From positions 3,038,001 through 3,102,000 of the forward strand of contig NC_003910.7 in NCBI RefSeq assembly GCF_000012325.1: a stretch of DNA of 64,000 nucleotides, read 5' to 3'. Both the position numbers and the translations under genes were made by a program. Positions 28,090-36,664 of the stretch are shown piece by piece. Source of the DNA: Colwellia psychrerythraea 34H. Lineage in GTDB: Bacteria > Pseudomonadota > Gammaproteobacteria > Enterobacterales > Alteromonadaceae. Every line of letters begins with the position of its first letter. Position 1 is the first letter of the stretch. The notes beneath the pieces are model-generated. The model was given only the letters and a program-made list of their open reading frames with translations, ran no database searches and had not been told where the DNA came from.

Positions 28090-28452
28090 ATGAATACAGC
28101 CATATATAAGGACTTTATGTTCGAAGCAGCACACAAATTACCCAATGTTCCCGCAGGACATAAATGTGCAAGGCTTCATGGGCATTCATATAAAGTAAGA
28201 ATCCACCTTGAAGGCACTGTAGACAAAGATTCAGGTTGGTTTATAGATTTTTCAGACGTAAAAACAATTTTCAAACCAATTTATAACCAATTAGATCATT
28301 ATTATTTAAACGATATTGAAGGCCTAGAGAATCCTACTGCTGAAGTTATCTCGAAATGGATCTGGGATAAATTAAAGCCTGATCTTCCAGAACTTTCAGC
28401 TATTGAGTTGATGGAAACTTGTACTTGCGGTGTTATTTATAAAGGTAAGTAA
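28090..28452 (+). CDS. queD: 6-carboxy-5,6,7,8-tetrahydropterin synthase
   Basis: QueD turns dihydroneopterin triphosphate into 6-carboxytetrahydropterin, the second step to preQ0. The 120-residue protein has the PTPS/QueD zinc site: FEAAHKLP (first His) and RLHGHSYKV (second and third His), with the catalytic Cys in [17 protein letters not shown] and the substrate-anchoring Glu in ELMETCT also fit. It heads the plus-strand run queD-dpdC?-dpdA-dpdB-queC, and the divergent 143-base gap to the folE unit must hold both promoters. Confidence 0.95.
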   Translation: MNTAIYKDFMFEAAHKLPNVPAGHKCARLHGHSYKVRIHLEGTVDKDSGWFIDFSDVKTIFKPIYNQLDHYYLNDIEGLENPTAEVISKWIWDKLKPDLPELSAIELMETCTCGVIYKGK

Positions 28453-28454
28453 CT

Positions 28455-29375
28455 TTGAAAATCCACTTAATCACTAACTGCACAAACCTTAAAAAATCTA
28501 ATATTCAGGGTAAAGTGACATTAGAGAGCTTAATAAGAGAACATAACTCTCAAAGTATAGTTAGTGCTTGGTTTGAGCACCTTGAAAATGCTGTTCAAAA
28601 GGTTCCAGCAAATGAAGTTTATGCGGGTGATCATTGGAAAGTTGCTACAAGCATCGTAGTTCCAAATTTAGACTTATGGGTACTATCCGCAGGTTATGGA
28701 TTAATTCATAGTTCATCACACATTGGCTCTTATGATGCTACGTTTTCAAGTGGAAGTGAAAATTCAATCAATAAAACAGGGTTATCGAATAATGAATGGT
28801 GGGAGAGTTTACATCAAGTAAGGAATAGCGAGAATTTTAAGTGTCAATCGCTTCATTCATTGGTCTCAATTAACGTAGATGATGTATTTTTTATAGCTGC
28901 TTCTCCTGATTATTTAAGAGTAATACAGAAGGAACTAAAACAATTACTTTTAGATAAAAAGCTTACAAATAAGAACCTTTTTATTATTTCAAGTAAGCAT
29001 AATATAGATAAAATACTCATGCCCTATTTCTTAGAATCCAGCGCTGATTTTTGTAGTACCCTAAAAGGCGGGCGAGTATCATTAAATATAAGGTTAGCAA
29101 GATATTTATTAGAGCAAGATAGTGTTAAAAAATTTAGCCCTAACCATATTATTGATAAATACAATCACCTTCAAAAAACATCTGTAAAATTACCAGTTAA
29201 GAATCGTAAAAAGCTTTCTGATGATGAGATTAACAACTTTATTATAAAAGAGTTAGAAGTTAATCAAGGATTTAAAGTCTCAGCAACAATGTTACTGAAA
29301 AAACTAAGAAGTATAAACTTAGCGTGTGAACAAAAGCGATTTACAAAGCTATTGAATAAAATACAACTCCAATAA
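28455..29375 (+). CDS. dpdC: Probable DpdC (preQ0-in-DNA nitrile hydrolysis)
   Basis: In studied dpd islands DpdC converts dPreQ0 in DNA to the amide dADG. This 306-residue protein starts 2 bases after queD and lies directly upstream of dpdA. The N-terminal domain (LITNCTNLKK, YAGDHWKVA, LWVLSAGYGLIHSSS, YDATFSSGSE) resembles the YaaA/DUF6884-like fold. The last 60 or so residues look like a small helical DNA-binding domain. The early Cys in NCTNLKK is an attractive nucleophile for nitrile attack, an inference by analogy with the PCS-x-K motif of archaeosine synthase. The DpdC name rests on position and on all other dpd genes being accounted for. Confidence 0.6.
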   Translation: MKIHLITNCTNLKKSNIQGKVTLESLIREHNSQSIVSAWFEHLENAVQKVPANEVYAGDHWKVATSIVVPNLDLWVLSAGYGLIHSSSHIGSYDATFSSGSENSINKTGLSNNEWWESLHQVRNSENFKCQSLHSLVSINVDDVFFIAASPDYLRVIQKELKQLLLDKKLTNKNLFIISSKHNIDKILMPYFLESSADFCSTLKGGRVSLNIRLARYLLEQDSVKKFSPNHIIDKYNHLQKTSVKLPVKNRKKLSDDEINNFIIKELEVNQGFKVSATMLLKKLRSINLACEQKRFTKLLNKIQLQ

Positions 29376-29409
29376 TTTTTTATAACTATCCATAATACAT
29401 AGGTTTAAC

Positions 29410-30822
29410 GTGACAACTTTTAATTATTATTTTCCAGACAACTTAGATTTTGTCGACCCTAAATTTAATGGTATTACCAACGAAAAAACCAAGCATCATC
29501 GTAAATATGACGATGACGCCTACCCTCATGAAATATTAAAGGAATTGCCTTACAACGGCATGCTTGTTTCATTAGCTGGTGTTGGAACGATGCAGAAGAA
29601 AGGAAAGTACTACACCCAAGAACTCACTGAAGATTTCTATTATTACGGTGCTAAGAAGTTTCTAAGATTAAACCAAGATAAATATTCGAGTGTATTACTG
29701 ATGGGGGATTGTGGCGCATTTGATTATGTAAATGAACCTGAGCCACCATTCACAATTGATGAGTTAATTGAATTCTATGACCGGGGAGGATTCGACTGTG
29801 GAATATCACTCGATCACATCGTATTCCCATATGCCAAAGATGATGAAGCATTAAAAGCTATGGATTATGCTGACATAAGAGAAGCTGAACGCAGAATAAA
29901 AATAACTCTAGATAATGCCGTTCTATTCTTAGAACGTTCTAAGGTTCTTAATACTTCTAAAGGTAAGTCTTTCATTCCTTATGGTGTAGCTCATGGTTTT
30001 AGCAAAGAGTCTTTTATTAGTTCGGTGAAAAAGCTAGAAGAGATCGGATACACTCATATTACAATCGGCGGTATGATCAAATCAAAAACGCCTGACTTAT
30101 TAGATTTATTAGAAACCCTCTCTTCTATTAAAAAGAAAGAAACACAATTTCACTTACTGGGAATCTGTAGATTTGAAAATATTCCTGCATACGCAAAATA
30201 TGGTGTAACTAGTGCAGATAGTACGTCTCCACTAATGCAAGGCATTAAAGCTGGAAAATACTTTGAATTTAATGATGATGCTCATGAGCTTATTCAATCC
30301 TTATCAATAAGAATCCGTCAATGTGATCATGATAATGTTCAGAAATTAATTGATAAACATCGCCATGAAATTCGAAGCCTAGTAGTTAAAATGCTAAACA
30401 ATAATGAAATGGATATAGACCTTTCCAACAATGCACTATCCACAAATGAATGTGTAAAAAGGCTTGAAACTGATTGTATCAAAAAATTAAAACAATATGA
30501 TGCAACCGGCGAACACTTTGACGCTACATTTAAGGCTCTAATGGCTTATGAAAAAGTAACTACGGCCGATCATTTAGCTGAAATAACGCCAGTTAAACAA
30601 GCTATCTTAAACAAAGATAAGTTAAGAGTTAAAAAGTTTTTGTTAGAAAGGCCCTGGAAAACTTGTACATGTGGAGTTTGTGAAAGTGGAATAATGAACA
30701 TCATTTTTCGCTCTAACCAAACCAACCGTCGCAGAGGTATACATAACTTAGCTATGGTGACAAAACATAAAGATAAAGTTATTGATGACATGAAAAGCAC
30801 GATGATTAAGGCTAATAAATAA
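29410..30822 (+). CDS. dpdA: DpdA, TGT-like enzyme inserting preQ0 into DNA
   Basis: DpdA is a tRNA-guanine transglycosylase homologue that exchanges guanine in DNA for preQ0. The 470-residue protein shows the TIM-barrel TGT core: GGFDCGISLDHIVFPYA near residue 120, YGVAHGFS, GYTHITIGGMIKS, then FHLLGICRF, and KYGVTSADSTSPL near 275, whose Asp matches the TGT nucleophile position. The zinc site CTCGVC with a downstream His lies near 419-445, followed by the FRSNQTNRRRGIHN segment. The start is GTG at 29410. It overlaps dpdB by one base, so the pair is translationally coupled. Confidence 0.93.
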   Translation: MTTFNYYFPDNLDFVDPKFNGITNEKTKHHRKYDDDAYPHEILKELPYNGMLVSLAGVGTMQKKGKYYTQELTEDFYYYGAKKFLRLNQDKYSSVLLMGDCGAFDYVNEPEPPFTIDELIEFYDRGGFDCGISLDHIVFPYAKDDEALKAMDYADIREAERRIKITLDNAVLFLERSKVLNTSKGKSFIPYGVAHGFSKESFISSVKKLEEIGYTHITIGGMIKSKTPDLLDLLETLSSIKKKETQFHLLGICRFENIPAYAKYGVTSADSTSPLMQGIKAGKYFEFNDDAHELIQSLSIRIRQCDHDNVQKLIDKHRHEIRSLVVKMLNNNEMDIDLSNNALSTNECVKRLETDCIKKLKQYDATGEHFDATFKALMAYEKVTTADHLAEITPVKQAILNKDKLRVKKFLLERPWKTCTCGVCESGIMNIIFRSNQTNRRRGIHNLAMVTKHKDKVIDDMKSTMIKANK

Positions 30823-32021
30823 TGAAACCAGTCATTTTAAAAATCCAAGTAATTAAAAAAGTTGTTAATAACGTCACTGTATTTTCTGGCTGGGTAGAAG
30901 GAAAAAAAGTAAGAGATATCGCTAAAATCGTCCATATAACAAGGGAAGGTAAATACATCCATGGATATCAAAGAAGCGAACTACCAAAACATATTGAGTC
31001 TATAAAAGATTACGTTGAATCCCCTAAGTCTACTATTTTGGCAAATCTCGTTATTGGCTTTAATAAATCAGTTACCTTTACTCCTTTAGAAGGTCAAACT
31101 GAGTTTGGACATTTGGAAGTTCCATACTTTCCTGAATCTCCATCACAAGAGTTACCGGGATCAATTGTAGATGGTCAACAACGTTCAGGGGGAGTTAAAA
31201 ATAGTTGTCATGAAAGTTATCCTTTGCCTGTTTCTATTTTCATTTCTGAAGATGAAAATGACTATATTCAGCAATTTTTGATTCTTAATCTCGGCAAGCC
31301 ATTAACATCAGTGCAATTAAATGCTTTAGCACTCAATGATGACATTTATAAGCCTCCAGCATTAGCTATAAAGGCCTTTCCTCTATCTATTTCAGAGGAA
31401 CTAGGGTTTGGGGATAATAAAAATGGAACGCCTCCTTTAAAGGGACTTATCAAATCGAATGGCAACCCTTTAGGAAAAATTGCTGAATCATCAATTACTG
31501 AGTTTGTTTCTAACGTCGAAAGAATGATCTTGAAATCTATTAACGTAAGAGTGCATCAAGACTTAACAAAAGAGTCAAAACAGTTGTTTGCTCAAATAAT
31601 TAATAACTTTTGGATAGCAGTTACGATTGTATTCGAAAGTGAATGGAAAAACACCTCTAAAAGCATGAAAGATACTTATATCATTCATGGTACTAGCATA
31701 TTTGGTTTCTCATTTTTATGTCGCCATATGATAAGAGTATTTCTCGAAGACAAATCGTTGAACACAGTAAATATCCCCACTATTGAATTTTTTACTCAAG
31801 AGTTAAAACTTATATCTAATAAATGCCATTTCAGTAAAACATCATGGAATTTGGGTCTTATAAGAAGTGATGAAGAAGGTGGTGATGATATAAAGTTTTC
31901 TCGAAGGTGGCATGATTTTCAGAATACGACCTCAGAGAAGCAACTATTTGCCGGAAACTTATTAAAAATTTATGAAGTGGCTAAAGAGTTTAAGACAGAT
32001 TACGATGTTTACTTTAGCTAA
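30822..32021 (+). CDS. dpdB: DpdB, DndB-like DGQHR-domain protein
   Basis: DpdB is needed together with DpdA for preQ0 insertion in Salmonella Montevideo. It belongs to the ParB/DndB-like DGQHR group. The 399-residue protein has the signature IVDGQQRSGGVKN near residue 117, in the IVDGQQR form. The preceding HIESIKDYVES and following FLILNLGKPLTSVQLNAL segments are shared with DndB-type proteins. Its ATG overlaps the dpdA stop (TAATG), indicating coupling. queC follows after 20 bases. Confidence 0.9.
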   Translation: MKPVILKIQVIKKVVNNVTVFSGWVEGKKVRDIAKIVHITREGKYIHGYQRSELPKHIESIKDYVESPKSTILANLVIGFNKSVTFTPLEGQTEFGHLEVPYFPESPSQELPGSIVDGQQRSGGVKNSCHESYPLPVSIFISEDENDYIQQFLILNLGKPLTSVQLNALALNDDIYKPPALAIKAFPLSISEELGFGDNKNGTPPLKGLIKSNGNPLGKIAESSITEFVSNVERMILKSINVRVHQDLTKESKQLFAQIINNFWIAVTIVFESEWKNTSKSMKDTYIIHGTSIFGFSFLCRHMIRVFLEDKSLNTVNIPTIEFFTQELKLISNKCHFSKTSWNLGLIRSDEEGGDDIKFSRRWHDFQNTTSEKQLFAGNLLKIYEVAKEFKTDYDVYFS

Positions 32022-32041
32022 TTAGGAAGGGAATTTAAGAA

Positions 32042-32701
32042 ATGAAAAAACTTGTTGTTATATATTCAGGTGGAATGGACTCTTTTACGGCTTTAAACAA
32101 AGCAGTAAAAGAAGGTTTTGATGTATATGCTCTGTCTTTCGATTATGGTCAAAAGCATAATAAAGAACTCATTTACGCACAAAATGTGTGTAATGAACTT
32201 AATGTTCCACACAAAATTTTAGATATAAAATCTATCTCAACATTGTTTACTAGTTCATCACTTGTTTCAGACGATATTAATGTACCTGATGGCCATTATG
32301 AAGCTGATAACATGAAATCGACTGTAGTGCCCAACCGTAATATGATTCTCATTTCATTGGCCATTGGTTATGCTGTAGACATTGAAGCTGAAGGTGTTTG
32401 GTATGGTGCTCATTCGGGTGACCATTTAATTTATCCCGACTGTCGACCAGAGTTTGTAAAAGTTATGGACCAGGCTTCAAAAGTAGCTAACTTTGAACCG
32501 GTTTATGTTCATGCTCCATATTTAAATACCGATAAAATTGGTATTCTTAAAGATGGTATCAAAATGGGCCTAGACTATTCAAAAACATGGACGTGTTATC
32601 AAGGAAAAGAAAAAGCATGTGGCACATGTGGTTCTTGTGTTGAAAGACTTGAGGCTTTTCAAGCCAACAATATTGATGACCCTGTTCAATACAGCATTTA
32701 A
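32042..32701 (+). CDS. queC: 7-cyano-7-deazaguanine (preQ0) synthase
   Basis: QueC uses ATP and ammonia to convert 7-carboxy-7-deazaguanine to preQ0, the base inserted by DpdA. The 219-residue protein has the PP-loop [12 protein letters not shown] at the N terminus, [35 protein letters not shown], and a C-terminal zinc site [31 protein letters not shown] precedes the ATG. It ends the plus-strand run of the dpd locus and is convergent with the DUF2971 gene. Confidence 0.96.
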   Translation: MKKLVVIYSGGMDSFTALNKAVKEGFDVYALSFDYGQKHNKELIYAQNVCNELNVPHKILDIKSISTLFTSSSLVSDDINVPDGHYEADNMKSTVVPNRNMILISLAIGYAVDIEAEGVWYGAHSGDHLIYPDCRPEFVKVMDQASKVANFEPVYVHAPYLNTDKIGILKDGIKMGLDYSKTWTCYQGKEKACGTCGSCVERLEAFQANNIDDPVQYSI

Positions 32702-32810
32702 AAAATTGATACTATGCAAAGTTCCTTAATATCAATAGTAATGACTAAGTAAAATATTGGTTGGGGATTAGTAGAGAATAGCTAAGAATATTTTCTACTA
32801 ATTGGAAAGA

Positions 32811-33848
32811 TCACGACAGTCTAAAAATAGGTTCGAAAGAAAGCTCAAATCGTTCTGAACTAGCACTAGCCTTATAAATATCCACATGCTGTAGGCTGGC
32901 ATTACCTTCTATTTTTTTAATAAAATTTTCTACATCTTGTTTTTCTGTCCGGCAACCAATATAAACTGACTTTATCGCTTTTGGTGAGACCTTATATAAA
33001 AAAACTGTTCTAGGATCTTTAGATATTTCACGTAAGTTTTGAGAATAGGTCGAGTCTTTCCAAAAATCAGACAAGCTTTTGAATTCATTTTTCGATTTGT
33101 TTTCTTTGTAAGGCATAGCTTCCGGGAAAAAGTGAAGCATATCTTCCATTAAAATATCATCTATATGCAGTAAATACATATCATCTTCCATTTCCTGAAA
33201 CTTGATATTCATACCTTGCATCGTGGCATCATAAAGTCTATCTAAATGGCATTCATGTACAACTATAGTATCCGCATCAAATAGAGGAAGAATTACCCTG
33301 TGCTCCTTTTCATAGATCCATTCATCACTTTTAATTAAAAAGTGTTCAAGAATGTTTTCATATTGATCAATAACCGGCCTATTTCGATTGTATCTAACTC
33401 TATGGAGAAACCCTGTGTTTATGTCTCGTCTTTTCTTAGACTCTTTCACATCAATAGCTATTTCGTGATCAAAACAACTGATCACACCCTCATCTATTGT
33501 TTCTGTGCCTCCATCCTTTATCTGACTAAGAAAATTATAAGCCTTAACATCTTTATGGAAGTACCTTTCAAAGATCGGTTTGCTTGGGTCAAACTCAATA
33601 ACTATACCTTTATGCTCGTCTGCATAATGAGACCACATTAACAAATTATTATGAGTTTCAGAAACGGAAAAAACTGAATAGTCAAAATAAGAATTAATGC
33701 ATTTATCTTCATCACCACTGTTTCTCATTGAGCCAGCTGGCGTAAGTTCAAAAGGGTCATTAAGTGAAAATTTTTGACTCCCCCGTACTAAAAGATTATC
33801 AAAAAAATCTTCCCTTAAAGGAGAGTATTTATATATATTCTCTATCAC
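32811..33848 (-). CDS. DUF2971-family protein, distal gene of the dpd operon
   Basis: DUF2971 proteins occur in many defence and mobile islands; their activity is unknown. The 345-residue protein has the family marks IYKYSPLREDFFDNLLVRGSQKFSLNDPFE at the N terminus (given here in part: YKYSPL and NDPFE), VFSVSETHNNLLMWSHYADEHKGIVIEF near residue 60-85 (FSVS and LMWSHYADEH), and a C-terminal AIKSVYIGC strand. It starts only 34 bases after the dpdD stop on the same strand, so it is probably transcribed with dpdE-K-D. I do not know it as one of the eleven named dpd genes. Confidence 0.8.
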   Translation of the reverse strand: MIENIYKYSPLREDFFDNLLVRGSQKFSLNDPFELTPAGSMRNSGDEDKCINSYFDYSVFSVSETHNNLLMWSHYADEHKGIVIEFDPSKPIFERYFHKDVKAYNFLSQIKDGGTETIDEGVISCFDHEIAIDVKESKKRRDINTGFLHRVRYNRNRPVIDQYENILEHFLIKSDEWIYEKEHRVILPLFDADTIVVHECHLDRLYDATMQGMNIKFQEMEDDMYLLHIDDILMEDMLHFFPEAMPYKENKSKNEFKSLSDFWKDSTYSQNLREISKDPRTVFLYKVSPKAIKSVYIGCRTEKQDVENFIKKIEGNASLQHVDIYKASASSERFELSFEPIFRLS

Positions 33849-33882
33849 AACTTTACTTCTCGTTTCTAGTCTTACAAATAAA

Positions 33883-36075
33883 TTAGTTAATGAAGTCTGT
33901 TAATGCTCTAATAATCGAAGAACTACCTTTGCCATCACAATAGATAATATCTTTATTTATTGCTTTAACGGCATAATAGGATTGGTGAGCAGCACTTTTA
34001 TTACAGAAAATAAAGTAATCAGCACTTGAAGCAAGGTTCTTCAATTTGTCTGTGGCGACTTTATCATGGTTCAGTTTAATAACGACTCCAGGGAACAAGC
34101 TCTGTAACATTTCAGCAGCCCGTTGTCCTGCTTTCTCGGTAAGTGTTGATATACCGATTAACTTGTCTTTTAATGAAACTTTTGTATCTTCATTAGAGGA
34201 ATCATCCTCACTCATTAAATGATCAAAAGACTTATCTTCTGGTGCTATGTGTTTATCTAGCCATGTAAGAACTGTTTGTAGTTCGAAATCAATATCAGAC
34301 CAATGTGTTATTGAATATTGGCAGATGCCATTCCACAGTGGATATCTCACTACTTCCGGTGACTTTATTGCATAATCAAATAACATTTCGCTAAATTCAA
34401 TAATGATAGGTAGTGATTTTCGACTTATTTCTACCTTAACTACAACCTCAAAAGCCTCTATTGCAGACGAGTACTGTTCTATAGAATGAGGAGTATTGAG
34501 TAAGCCTTGAATTAAGTCTCTCATCAGGCCAAGCGTTATGTATGACGTTTCATCATCCATTGCAATTAACTCAATCAGCCCTAACCAAAAAGCGCTAGTG
34601 GTTACTACTTTGTTATCATCTAACCAACTAAGTAAATGAGGAGCTATATTTCGAATACTTTCGGCATCTGCTGAAGTTGATATCGCCTCGGTAATAGATT
34701 TAATATCGAACTCGCAAGGTTGCCATTCACTTATTAAATCAAAATTAATAAGCTCTCCATTTGCATAGTGTTTAAACCAGTCATTCCAAGAGTTAATAAC
34801 TGAACTCTTGGGGTTTTCTGCTGTTGGTTCAACAACCTCACTTTCTTCAATAATTACCGGTTCATTATTACTACCATATATATAATCTTCTAATGAACTC
34901 CATAATTTCCTAAAGGGAGCTGAGGCTTTTGTTTTTTGACGAATTTCAAAAGGAAGCTCTTCTAGCCAACTGAATATTTCACTAACCTCAGAGGGCATAC
35001 ATGCTTTTGAGTAATCCAGAACTTGAGTAACCACATCAAGACTCATAGGGGAATCAAATAAAGCTTGAAGCCTTGAAGACTCAATTGATAAAGCATTACG
35101 AGTTTCAATGAAGGATTCAATTTTTTCAAATAACTCACTCACCCACTCTTCTGTGATAAAGCCAGGTGAAAATGAAACGATATCGCTTTTATCAATCCCT
35201 ATACTAACAGCTAAAGCAGACCAAGCTTCCCAGTCCTCTTTATATTTATCTTCTTCCTTCAGTCTAGGTTTTGAAAGTAAAAACGATTCATAATCAGCTA
35301 AATTAGGCTTTAAACCAACCCAATCTACATTAGACAAATCAGTTAAATCTAAATTGTTTACATGCATCAATGCACGAATTAATAAATGGTATATTCTCGT
35401 GGGGATTATACCCGCTAAATAATCAGGTAAACTCTTATGTTCAAGTATTTCATGCCATGAAGCGTTAATAGCCAAGGATTGAAGTTCAAGACCCACTAAG
35501 TTTCTATGACTTAACTTACCTGAGCCTTTAGCTTCATTATAAAAAGCTAGCGCACTTTCTCCATCGCCTTCTCGACTTGCTAAAAAGAAATCACGTAGAA
35601 TACGTCCTATTGGACGTAACCTTACACTGGCAAAGTTAGGCTTTTCTTCAAATCGGGCAGAGACTTCATTTAACGTTTTAACTATATAACTAGTATCTTC
35701 CTTAAAGTTGTCGGTATTAACTTGAGTGAACCTGATTACGCCGTGCGATTGATTAAATAATAATGGCTGTTCAAACTTAAGGTCGGGTGACTTTATTATT
35801 TCATAAGATGATGTATGTGAAGATCCTAATCCGTAATATAAGCAGTTCTTCAACTCGTTTAATGATTTTGTGTCTGGGCACATACCATAGAAGTACAATT
35901 GACCATTTACATAAGCCGGTAAAAAGAATGGAGTTTTAGATTCCAAATTGCGTATAGACTTTAACAATAATAAATTTATAGAGTCAGAGATTTCTTCCAC
36001 TGGTTTCTCTAATTCAATTGCATTCTCGGCAGTAAAAAAGTCTACAAACCAAGATGGATAGTTAGAAAAAGTCAT
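33883..36075 (-). CDS. dpdD: DpdD, dpd restriction-associated protein
   Basis: This is assigned to DpdD, which is linked to the restriction-like phenotype in Salmonella Montevideo. Evidence is position after dpdK, size, and a C-terminal domain (KLNHDKVATDKLKN, SADYFIFCNKSAAHQ, IYCDGKGSSSIIRAL) that looks like a Rossmann-type segment recognising tagged nucleic acid or nucleotide. The middle 500 residues are helical and acidic. The frame is open to 36108, but the ATG at 36075 (protein start MTFSNYPSWF, 730 residues) follows a GAGG and overlaps dpdK by only 14 bases, so I prefer it. No catalytic motif is clear. Confidence 0.72.
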   Translation of the reverse strand: MTFSNYPSWFVDFFTAENAIELEKPVEEISDSINLLLLKSIRNLESKTPFFLPAYVNGQLYFYGMCPDTKSLNELKNCLYYGLGSSHTSSYEIIKSPDLKFEQPLLFNQSHGVIRFTQVNTDNFKEDTSYIVKTLNEVSARFEEKPNFASVRLRPIGRILRDFFLASREGDGESALAFYNEAKGSGKLSHRNLVGLELQSLAINASWHEILEHKSLPDYLAGIIPTRIYHLLIRALMHVNNLDLTDLSNVDWVGLKPNLADYESFLLSKPRLKEEDKYKEDWEAWSALAVSIGIDKSDIVSFSPGFITEEWVSELFEKIESFIETRNALSIESSRLQALFDSPMSLDVVTQVLDYSKACMPSEVSEIFSWLEELPFEIRQKTKASAPFRKLWSSLEDYIYGSNNEPVIIEESEVVEPTAENPKSSVINSWNDWFKHYANGELINFDLISEWQPCEFDIKSITEAISTSADAESIRNIAPHLLSWLDDNKVVTTSAFWLGLIELIAMDDETSYITLGLMRDLIQGLLNTPHSIEQYSSAIEAFEVVVKVEISRKSLPIIIEFSEMLFDYAIKSPEVVRYPLWNGICQYSITHWSDIDFELQTVLTWLDKHIAPEDKSFDHLMSEDDSSNEDTKVSLKDKLIGISTLTEKAGQRAAEMLQSLFPGVVIKLNHDKVATDKLKNLASSADYFIFCNKSAAHQSYYAVKAINKDIIYCDGKGSSSIIRALTDFIN

Positions 36076-36664
36076 GTTCATCATCCTCATCTTCTTCAAT
36101 TTCAACAACTGGATTTTCTATCGCTTTTGTTTTTTGTTGATAGTTTTTAAAATAAAGATTACTGAAATCAATCCTAGTGGTTGAAATCTGATGAGTATCA
36201 CCTGAAATAGTGACTAACTCATCATTTCTATTTGCCCCTGAGAAAGTAAAGTTCATTGAACCATCAAAAAAACACGACTCTGTAACTAACCCTTTAATAT
36301 GCACTTTATCTGATATTTCAAACCTAAATCCGTCTTCATTGACAAGCTTGTTTTTCAATAGGCTAAGTGCAGAATCATTTGTTTTAGTCTCATTAACTAC
36401 AAGGTTGAGTTTACAACCATTCAGCACAGCTGTTTCTAATAACTCTATAAAGGTAACCATTCTATTACCCCAACTCGCATTAAGGTAACTCCAATTTCCA
36501 GAGCGATTATCGAGTATCTCAAAATCAGTAAACCAGGCTGTTACTAACCATATTTCTTGCGGTGATAGTATTAGCCCTGCAAAAGTACTTCCTAAAACCT
36601 CTTTTAAATGTCGCTTACCTAATGGCGTGTTTGTTAATATTTTACGAGAATTGGAATTAATCAT
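36062..36664 (-). CDS. dpdK: DpdK, phospholipase D-like protein
   Basis: This 200-residue protein has a single PLD-like half-site: VHIKGLVTESCFFDGSMNF (HxK followed by GSxN) near residue 120-135, then FSGANRNDELV. PLD-fold nucleases such as BfiI or Nuc dimerise to form one active site from two such halves, so DpdK may be the DNA-cutting component. That cleavage role is inferred. The gene overlaps dpdJ by 4 bases and dpdD by 14, indicating translational coupling. Confidence 0.85.
   Translation of the reverse strand: MINSNSRKILTNTPLGKRHLKEVLGSTFAGLILSPQEIWLVTAWFTDFEILDNRSGNWSYLNASWGNRMVTFIELLETAVLNGCKLNLVVNETKTNDSALSLLKNKLVNEDGFRFEISDKVHIKGLVTESCFFDGSMNFTFSGANRNDELVTISGDTHQISTTRIDFSNLYFKNYQQKTKAIENPVVEIEEDEDDEHDFF

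Noticed and set aside
32702..32810. Terminator between queC and the DUF2971 gene
   Set aside because: Convergent genes make one likely, but I see no stem with a T-tract in this gap.
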